Made by a program: the position numbers and the translations under genes. Shown piece by piece: positions 14,510-19,210 of a DNA stretch of 19,210 bases (position 1 is its first letter; each line of letters opens with the position of its first letter). The notes below the pieces were generated by a model. That model was not told where the DNA came from, searched no databases, and was given only the letters and a program-made list of their open reading frames with translations. The stretch comes from JANPLN01 sp041736155 (GTDB taxonomy: Bacteria > Bdellovibrionota > Bdellovibrionia > Bdellovibrionales > JAGQZY01): assembly GCA_041736155.1 (NCBI GenBank), contig JBGSUL010000100.1, positions 1 through 19,210 of the forward strand. The letters run 5' to 3'.

Positions 14510-15710
14510 AAAGAGGTCCCGTCAAAAAGGGTATTAGGTTCATTAAATAATTCGCATATGGTAAATGACTATGGCGTTTACAGATCTCCAAGATTTGTAA
14601 TTGTGCCTCTGTTGTTATCTTGCCTTCTCGTTGTATATAAGCAGCTTCTTTTTTAGGTTCTTTTCCTGGAAGCGTTTGATTATCTTTAAAACTGATATTA
14701 TTGATGGGAAAAGAAAAAAGTTTTGAATCATATTTATTTACTAATTTTTTATAAATTTTATAATTATTAATTTCATCAATAGGAAGACGAAATAAATTTT
14801 CAAGGAATTCCTTACCCAAAAAGGGAGTTGCCGCAATGCTCTCAACGTATTTTGGTTCATACCAACCTATTGATCTGTAAAAAGCAGTATGTCTAGAATT
14901 TCTTAACAAATGAAACATCAACCAGAGTTCAGAAATTTTCCCTGGAAAATTATCTTTTATTTTAAGAATGTAATCTTTAAGAGGAGATACGCGTGAGGTT
15001 TTATCTATTTCTTGAAGTGCAAAGGGGAAGTGTTGATGTAAAGCTCCACCCAGTAACTCTCCTCCCCACAATCCGCTCAAAGTAAAATATCCCTTCGGTG
15101 AACTGAAACGAAGATAATCTTGTCCATATTCTTCTACAGCCTCAAAATCCAATTTCAAATCCAAAAAGTTACATACTTGTTTAGCAAGAATCGAATCTCG
15201 ATCCTCAACAGGGCCCAATTGGGGGTGATACCTATTGTAAATTTTAATCTCTTTAAGAAAATCATTATGATTTTTAGTAAGAATACATAAGATTAATCTT
15301 GAATCTATTCCTCCGCTAAGCGCAAAGCTCTTACATCGCTCGGTGGTTATGGAACAGACTGCTTTCTCTAGTGATTGCTGCAATATATCAATCACGTTGT
15401 CTAAATTGTAGGTACTTTGAGTATAAACAGGCTCATCATCTAGCTTCAAAATACGGTTATGCAACACTAAATCCCTGTCGGGAGAAACAAGTCCAAACTC
15501 TAAAAAATCTAAAACTGAACTTTCATCAATCATGAAGATAAAAATAGCAGGTTTTTCTGAAAGTCTGTAGCATTCGGAACAGTTTAATCGCTGCTGCACA
15601 TCATGATAAAATTTTGCCTCTCCAACCTCAACTACCAATAAGATATTGAAAATATGCAAACCCTCTATTAACTTCTGGTTATTGATGCTCTCTAATACGA
15701 AAATACGCAT
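14499..15710 (-). CDS. Asparagine-synthetase-like ATP-PPase without glutaminase Cys
   Basis: A 403-residue protein whose middle has the PP-loop ALSGGIDSRL (130-139; SGGxDS), the pyrophosphate-binding motif of the AsnB C-terminal domain. Downstream LWGGELLGG corresponds to the GGDE-x-x-GG region of asparagine synthetases. The first 125 residues resemble the start of a class-II glutamine amidotransferase (RIFVLES) but lack the N-terminal catalytic Cys. Such degenerate forms, as in beta-lactam synthetase and amide-ligase relatives, activate a carboxylate as its adenylate and join it to an amine or cyclise it. Overall length is shorter than AsnB (~550). It is inverted relative to its neighbours: convergent overlap of 11 nt at its end and divergent overlap of 26 nt at its start with the GNAT-like gene. 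Substrate unknown. Confidence 0.72.
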   Translation of the reverse strand: MRIFVLESINNQKLIEGLHIFNILLVVEVGEAKFYHDVQQRLNCSECYRLSEKPAIFIFMIDESSVLDFLEFGLVSPDRDLVLHNRILKLDDEPVYTQSTYNLDNVIDILQQSLEKAVCSITTERCKSFALSGGIDSRLILCILTKNHNDFLKEIKIYNRYHPQLGPVEDRDSILAKQVCNFLDLKLDFEAVEEYGQDYLRFSSPKGYFTLSGLWGGELLGGALHQHFPFALQEIDKTSRVSPLKDYILKIKDNFPGKISELWLMFHLLRNSRHTAFYRSIGWYEPKYVESIAATPFLGKEFLENLFRLPIDEINNYKIYKKLVNKYDSKLFSFPINNISFKDNQTLPGKEPKKEAAYIQREGKITTEAQLQILEICKRHSHLPYANYLMNLIPFLTGPLSKI

Positions 15711-16275
15711 TTATAAAAAAGGTCTAGATAAGGAAATTTTTGAAAAATTTCGTAGCATTTGTCTTCTCGAAGGAAATGAGAGTCTAACAGAAAAAAAAAT
15801 TGACCCAGAAAATTTTGATGGTGCGATTTGGCTAGCTTTCGAAAATGAAGAATTGGCTAGTGTGAGTGCTATTGAGCGCAGTCATTACACCGAGAACTCC
15901 GACGTTGCGCGAATATGTCGCTATCATATTCAAAAAAAATTTAGACATGGCCGCTATGGATTTAAAATACTACCTCAGCAATTTCAATGGGCAGTAGAAC
16001 ATAAATTTAAACTTATCTACTGGACACATAATTCTAAAGCCAAAGCACTCAACGAATTGTATCAAAAAAAAAGACGGTTTTACAGTAATACGGATCACTA
16101 CTTCGATTGTCCAATTTTTAATAGTTTTCATTTAAATAAGAATTACCTTTTTAAAGACAGTCCAAATTCAAACATTCTCCAATTTATATATGAAAGCAAA
16201 CTAGAACCAGACTTTATATGGAAACCTCAAAAGTCAGTAATCTCTATGAATTTGGCACTAACACATCATGAATAA
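15685..16275 (+). CDS. GNAT-like N-acyltransferase 2, similar to the protein at 10576
   Basis: A 196-residue GNAT-like protein. Core segments: IWLAFENEELASVSAIE (48-64), ARICRYHIQKKF (75-86), RHGRYGFKIL (87-96) in the acyl-CoA loop position, and KLIYWTHNSKAKAL (109-122), with a long tail that includes FIWKP. It has the same order and wording of motifs as the protein at 10576, and the same kind of end: a Glu codon followed by TAA inside ATGAATAA, which starts the next gene. The ATG at 15685 was chosen; an in-frame start at 15646 (TTG) would overlap the divergent gene even more. No Shine-Dalgarno is seen. A 19-nt perfect inverted repeat lies in its 5' coding part. Confidence 0.55.
   Translation: MLSNTKIRIYKKGLDKEIFEKFRSICLLEGNESLTEKKIDPENFDGAIWLAFENEELASVSAIERSHYTENSDVARICRYHIQKKFRHGRYGFKILPQQFQWAVEHKFKLIYWTHNSKAKALNELYQKKRRFYSNTDHYFDCPIFNSFHLNKNYLFKDSPNSNILQFIYESKLEPDFIWKPQKSVISMNLALTHHE
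15733..15751. repeat. 19-nt perfect inverted repeat upstream of the minus-strand gene
   Basis: GAAATTTTT and AAAAATTTC flank a single central G, giving 9-nt perfect arms. It sits 23 nt upstream of the minus-strand ATG (15710), inside codons of the GNAT-like gene. It could be an operator for the minus-strand gene, but AT-rich palindromes also arise by chance. Confidence 0.35.
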
Positions 16276-17104
16276 TATACCTCGCCATCTTGTTATTCTA
16301 GCAATGCCTCGGTCTGCCACCCACTTTGTTACAGTTTTCATCGAAAAATACTTTTTAAAATCTGAAATCGATCACTTCATAGAGTTCCGTTCTTTTCGCG
16401 ACTACAGAACGATGGATCAGCAGAATCTTTCAATTGAAAAATCTTTAAATTCTTCCGCTTCACTTCTAAGAATTACCTGCCAAGAAGAAACTACGAATCT
16501 TGAAAAAATTTGTGGTTTAGATAGTTTTTTCAAAAAGAGAACTACGCTTATTCTAAACCCAAGAGCAGATTTTGAAGATCTACTCTTGGCAAGACTTATC
16601 CCTTATTATCATTGGTCCATAAACCGTTTTGATGGACTCCCCATACCAAAAACCTATTATTCATTTTATGATAGTCAGGCTACATGGTCTCCCTACGAAA
16701 AAAAGGACATTCAGAATCTTGTTCAATATTACATAGACAACCCCTTGCCGTGGAATGAAAAGAAAATACATGAAGTGCTGAACGAAATTTATAACTTTTT
16801 TGAATGGTTCCATTCAACTAAAAAGCAAGCCCTGTCATATTCTCATTTGCAATTTTCAACGGATGACTTAATAACAGATACGTCCAAAGAAAAAATATCT
16901 TACAAACAAAATTACCCACTGCTAAAATATTTAAATCAAATCTTTGGCGATAATGTTGACCACATCACCCTTAACAACATGAAACAGCAAAACAAACAGG
17001 AAAAATACCTTTGCTTCCACCAACCAGAAAAAATGAAAACATTTATTCAAGATTTTATCAGTAGCTCACGGGGTCAATTAGCCAAAAAGCTAATCTATGA
17101 CTAA
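16268..17104 (+). CDS. Sulfotransferase-like P-loop protein
   Basis: A 278-residue protein that begins with LVILAMPRSATHFVTVFIEK (8-27), the place and wording of the 5'-phosphosulfate-binding loop (PRSGTTxL) in PAPS-dependent sulfotransferases, with Ala-Thr-His replacing Gly-Thr-Thr. LILNPRADFEDLLLAR (94-109) fits the 3'-phosphate-binding strand-helix (R...S region), though the usual Ser is not in place. So sulfotransferase-like folding is likely, and PAPS-dependent activity is plausible but not certain. There is no signal peptide, so it would act in the cytoplasm. ATG 16268 overlaps the GNAT-like gene by 8 nt (ATGAATAA). It ends 5 nt before the convergent gene at 17110. Could also be a P-loop relative with lost activity. 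Confidence 0.5.
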   Translation: MNNIPRHLVILAMPRSATHFVTVFIEKYFLKSEIDHFIEFRSFRDYRTMDQQNLSIEKSLNSSASLLRITCQEETTNLEKICGLDSFFKKRTTLILNPRADFEDLLLARLIPYYHWSINRFDGLPIPKTYYSFYDSQATWSPYEKKDIQNLVQYYIDNPLPWNEKKIHEVLNEIYNFFEWFHSTKKQALSYSHLQFSTDDLITDTSKEKISYKQNYPLLKYLNQIFGDNVDHITLNNMKQQNKQEKYLCFHQPEKMKTFIQDFISSSRGQLAKKLIYD

Positions 17105-17109
17105 TACCT

Positions 17110-17925
17110 TTAATTTAGTGAATCATCCCATGGGAGAAGTTTTTCACCTTCCGGGTTAAAAAAATAACTCCTCCAAACATCTGCCATACGTTGGTGTCTT
17201 TGAAATATTTTTTGATCACAGTGTCCAAAACGAAAATTATTGCCAAGATCATAAGCCATAAAACACATATGCCAACGTACGTAGTTTCCGTTAAATTCAG
17301 CACTATGCCACTCTCGTGGATCCAAAAGATAAATGTCACCAGGAGTAAAGCCATTATATTCGTGGGTACCATTTTTATGAAAAATAATTTTGTATTCCGG
17401 ACCTGAGACTATTGGAATGTGTAAGATAAAATTGTAACAATTAGCTAATGTATGAAGATGTTGTTTATAAAATGATTTTGGCTTGAAACCTGCGAGCCAG
17501 CCCTGATAAACAAAAATTCCTTTGTTTGCCAAATCGTTTATGATCTTTTCAACGTAACTCATATCAAAAGGCAACAACTTGTCTTGCAAAAGCGGGTGAA
17601 GTACACCCGCCTTGCGGCTATATTCTAAGTCGACAACAGCATTAGACTTGGCAAAATCAAATTTTATCCAAGCCGGTAGCATCTTATTATCATCAATGTC
17701 TTTCCATTTTGGATACTTTAACCCCTGCTCTTTGTAAGATTCGACTTCTTGATACTTAGACTGAATCAGTCCATCGCCATCTCCCTGCAGATAAAAATAT
17801 TGTGTAAAATGGAAATCTTGTGAAGACTTAGCAATAAAATCTTTAAGCCATTTTTGTAATTTTACTGCATCCACTTTATAATCTGGGAGTCTCGCAATCC
17901 ATGGAAATTTCTCATTCTGTATCAA
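17110..17925 (-). CDS. 2OG/Fe(II) oxygenase-like protein 5, HxH variant
   Basis: A 271-residue protein with the helical N-terminus and C-terminal double-stranded beta-helix layout of Asp/Asn-beta-hydroxylase-like enzymes: FKPKSFYKQHLHT with His156-L-His158, a FILHIPI strand (166-172), GFTPGDIYLLDPREWHS with His207, and Arg217 in YVRWHM. The iron-ligand Asp of HxD is replaced by His158. Human aspartyl hydroxylase also works without a carboxylate ligand, so loss of Asp does not rule out activity. Reads on the opposite strand to most of the cluster, convergent with the sulfotransferase-like gene 5 nt away. Start is TTG 17925, with three in-frame TAA codons upstream (17953-17945) and a GGGG at 17932-17935 as weak Shine-Dalgarno; no in-frame ATG exists nearby. 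Confidence 0.6.
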   Translation of the reverse strand: MIQNEKFPWIARLPDYKVDAVKLQKWLKDFIAKSSQDFHFTQYFYLQGDGDGLIQSKYQEVESYKEQGLKYPKWKDIDDNKMLPAWIKFDFAKSNAVVDLEYSRKAGVLHPLLQDKLLPFDMSYVEKIINDLANKGIFVYQGWLAGFKPKSFYKQHLHTLANCYNFILHIPIVSGPEYKIIFHKNGTHEYNGFTPGDIYLLDPREWHSAEFNGNYVRWHMCFMAYDLGNNFRFGHCDQKIFQRHQRMADVWRSYFFNPEGEKLLPWDDSLN

Positions 17926-17967
17926 GGAAGCCCCGTATAAAATCGTTTATTATTATGACTTCACCCA

Positions 17968-17973
17968 ATTATA
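17968..17973 (-). promoter_or_regulatory. Perfect TATAAT -10 box for the minus-strand gene
   Basis: A TATAAT is on the minus strand 43 nt before the TTG start of the gene at 17110-17925. No good -35 is seen at 16-18 nt, so an activator or another sigma factor may be needed, or the match is by chance. Confidence 0.35.
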
Positions 17974-18140
17974 GTCGAAAGTCTAGCGAATACGTCGTAT
18001 CGAGATTCATGTTATTTCAGTTTTCTCATTATGAAACATCAAAATATATTTCTTTTGCTAAACTAGCTACTATTTTCGAACTGGTCAGGGTTCAAATGAC
18101 CAATAGCTAGATACTCAAATCAACCCGCCAAGCTTTTCTT

Positions 18141-18170
18141 TTTACAAATCAGTATTTTTAATGATAAAAT
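18141..18170 (+). promoter_or_regulatory. Sigma70-type promoter of the gene at 18199
   Basis: TTTACA (18141-18146, 5/6) and TAAAAT (18165-18170, 5/6) are 18 nt apart. Transcription would start near 18177, just before an AGAGGG Shine-Dalgarno at 18185-18190. The region between 17926 and 18198 holds this promoter and the minus-strand -10 box, and no supportable gene. Confidence 0.5.
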
Positions 18171-18198
18171 TTAGTCTATTGGTTAGAGGGTCTATATT

Positions 18199-18966
18199 AT
18201 GGTAAGGCGCAAATTCCTATTGAATTTAAGTAGCATGCTCATAGGTCCTCCTGCAATTGAATGGCTTTACTCTGATGCCAGCAAAAGTCCCTCCTCTTTT
18301 TTAAAATATATCATCAAATTAGATACTACACTCTGTCCAACCAATAATATATCTGACTTTTGTAATAGCACTCATTTAAGATATCTAGCCTGCGTGGACC
18401 TACTTAAATGTTCACCGATCATCTCCCATTCAGATTTTAAAAAATCAATTGCACTAACCAATATTCCACCCTCTGTTTTTTACATACTATCCAACCTAAA
18501 TACACAACACACTGAAGAAAAATCATATGTATTTTTAAATTTAAATTGGCTCCAAACAAATGAATCTTTAGCATCAGAATTAAAATCGATACTCTCTGGC
18601 GACATAGTTTTAAATACTAAATTAAAGAATAATACCCAACATAATCCAATAGAAATTCATTTTGACACTGAAAATCTCTCACACCAACAGCTTGCTAATA
18701 AATTAGCGAAAAGGTGTAGCATCGTTGGCATTAAAGCAACAATTATGCCCACTCAAAAAAGTGAACTCTGGAAGATATCTCGTTTCCAGTCTAATATTAT
18801 CATCGACAAGTGGACTACAATCGGTGGTAACTTAGATCATCTTGCTCTTAAAAGTATGTACTCAACATCTCAATACCGATTAAAATATTTACCCTTCATT
18901 ACGGCTACCGATTCTATTGATTTAATTCGTAAGAAGCATAATCATTACATATTGCCTCATTCATAG
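18199..18966 (+). CDS. Exported protein with possible Tat leader, SBP_bac_5-like C-terminus
   Basis: A 255-residue protein that I recognise only in part. It begins MVRRKFLLNLSS, close to the twin-arginine (RRxFL) motif, followed by a short moderately hydrophobic stretch, so export by Tat is possible though the leader is weak. The later part (about residues 155-215) shows a strand IEIHFDT, helix LANKLAKR, then VGIKATIM, and IIIDKWTTI: an order resembling the C-terminal lobe of peptide-binding proteins (SBP_bac_5), where 'a-x-x-L-x-x-x-GI-x-v' precedes a W segment. At half the family length it would be a truncated or degenerate member. It has its own promoter and an AGAGGG Shine-Dalgarno 8 nt before the ATG. 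It ends 106 nt before the IS left end. Function unknown. Confidence 0.5.
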   Translation: MVRRKFLLNLSSMLIGPPAIEWLYSDASKSPSSFLKYIIKLDTTLCPTNNISDFCNSTHLRYLACVDLLKCSPIISHSDFKKSIALTNIPPSVFYILSNLNTQHTEEKSYVFLNLNWLQTNESLASELKSILSGDIVLNTKLKNNTQHNPIEIHFDTENLSHQQLANKLAKRCSIVGIKATIMPTQKSELWKISRFQSNIIIDKWTTIGGNLDHLALKSMYSTSQYRLKYLPFITATDSIDLIRKKHNHYILPHS

Positions 18967-18992
18967 AGCTCCACCCCACTCAAGTATTCTTT

Positions 18993-19024
18993 CAGTTTAT
19001 ATAGTTTTCAATTTTCATAAACTG
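18993..19024. repeat. Inverted repeat CAGTTTAT / ATAAACTG
   Basis: Perfect 8-nt arms flank a 16-nt loop, 26 nt after the stop codon of the preceding gene. The stem is extended to 10 of 11 matches with one mismatch. It lacks the T tract of an intrinsic terminator and is AT-rich, so it is at best a weak transcript-end hairpin. Confidence 0.3.
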
Positions 19025-19072
19025 CAACGATTGTATAAGTTGTCCAAGCGTTCCTGACTTAGATGTATACTC

Positions 19073-19101
19073 TGTTTGTGACCCCGATTTGATTTGGACA
19101 C
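19073..19101 (+). repeat. IS left terminal inverted repeat (IRL)
   Basis: The 29-nt repeat opens TGTTTGTGACCCCGATTTG and closes TTTGGACAC. It matches the reverse complement of 114-140 in most positions, with small indels after GATTT and in TTTGG. Confidence 0.8.
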
Positions 19102-19120
19102 CCAACCCCAGGGGGTCTTT

Positions 19121-19210
19121 ATGGAAGTAACGCCTACAAAGCGTAAACGTTTTACACAGAAAAAGAAGAGTTTGATCGTTAAAGAGCACTTTTCGACGGG
19201 AATAGCGATC
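19121..19210 (+). CDS. IS3-family OrfA, N-terminal fragment
   Basis: The frame opens with ATG 19121 and stays open through 30 codons to the window edge. The peptide starts with a basic run (KRKRFTQKKK) and continues into LIVKEHFSTGIAI, the first helix of the IS3 OrfA helix-turn-helix that binds the IS ends. A GGGGG run lies 5 nt upstream as ribosome binding site. The rest of the gene is outside the window. Confidence 0.8.
   Translation, partial: MEVTPTKRKRFTQKKKSLIVKEHFSTGIAI

Larger units (their letters stand above)
19073..19210 (+). mobile_element. Left end of an IS3-family insertion sequence (partial)
   Basis: The element begins with a TG-terminal repeat (19073-19101) that matches the inverted terminal repeat at 114-140, and is followed by the start of orfA. 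It reads in the same direction as the left IS, so the two flank the island as direct copies. The remainder lies beyond the window, so the two elements cannot be compared beyond their ends. Confidence 0.82.

Noticed and set aside
17955..18110. 51-codon plus-strand ORF between the minus-strand oxygenase gene and the gene at 18199
   Set aside because: No Shine-Dalgarno, no recognisable motif, and it lies across the probable promoter of the minus-strand gene.
18992..19189. 65-codon minus-strand ORF across the right IS end
   Set aside because: It runs through the IS terminal repeat and the orfA start on the opposite strand, so it is a shadow.
1..19210. Saxitoxin biosynthesis cluster
   Set aside because: Only the carbamoyltransferase and the small SxtK-like protein recall it; sxtA (polyketide-like starter), sxtG amidinotransferase and other core genes are absent.
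1..19210. CRISPR array, tRNA or rRNA genes, or a toxin-antitoxin or phage-defence system
   Set aside because: I see no regularly spaced repeats, no tRNA-like cloverleaf and no rRNA-like stretch, and the proteins are metabolic enzymes.

Overview
The window is a compact, AT-rich stretch of a bacterial chromosome or plasmid, probably Gram-negative: it has a periplasm-facing lipid/glycan modification module, GDP-deoxyhexose synthesis and a possible twin-arginine leader. I cannot name the genus. It reads as an IS-bounded accessory island. The first ~140 bp are the 3' end and right terminal repeat of an IS3-family element. The last ~138 bp are the left terminal repeat and orfA start of an element with a closely matching terminus in the same orientation. 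About 18.9 kb of cargo lies between them. A gene fragment on the minus strand next to the left IS is cut off at the IS junction.

Left part (500-4480): a membrane-tethered ferritin-like di-iron protein, a NodU/CmcH-type O-carbamoyltransferase, a 57-residue DUF5989/SxtK-like membrane protein hidden across the carbamoyltransferase stop codon, and a membrane-anchored SGNH-like protein. Carbamoyltransferase, small membrane protein and SGNH partner recur together in bacterial clusters and recall sxtI/sxtK of saxitoxin loci. Middle (4559-7505): GDP-L-fucose synthase, GDP-mannose 4,6-dehydratase and an unassigned glycosyltransferase-like protein, pointing to a 6-deoxyhexose glycan or glycoconjugate.

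Right part (7540-17925): 14 mostly short genes of which 12 are on the plus strand, several overlapping by 8-11 nt. They encode two short SDR-like proteins that resemble each other, five divergent proteins with the 2-oxoglutarate/Fe(II) oxygenase (double-stranded beta-helix) signature, a compact PLP aminotransferase-like protein, two GNAT-like proteins that resemble each other, a three-His-box acyl desaturase, an APH/kinase-like protein, an asparagine-synthetase-like ATP-PPase lacking a glutaminase Cys, and a sulfotransferase-like P-loop protein. No PKS or NRPS gene and no clear transporter is present. The order SDR - 2OG oxygenase - other - GNAT - tailoring enzyme occurs twice, which suggests an old block duplication or two parallel branches. 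The simplest reading is an uncharacterised pathway that builds a hydroxylated, amidated and/or acylated, possibly sulfated group, perhaps attached to the deoxyhexose made by the middle block. The product is inference.

The far right (17926-19210) holds a short, possibly degenerate Tat-exported protein resembling part of a peptide-binding (SBP_bac_5) protein, with a good promoter of its own, followed by the second IS end.
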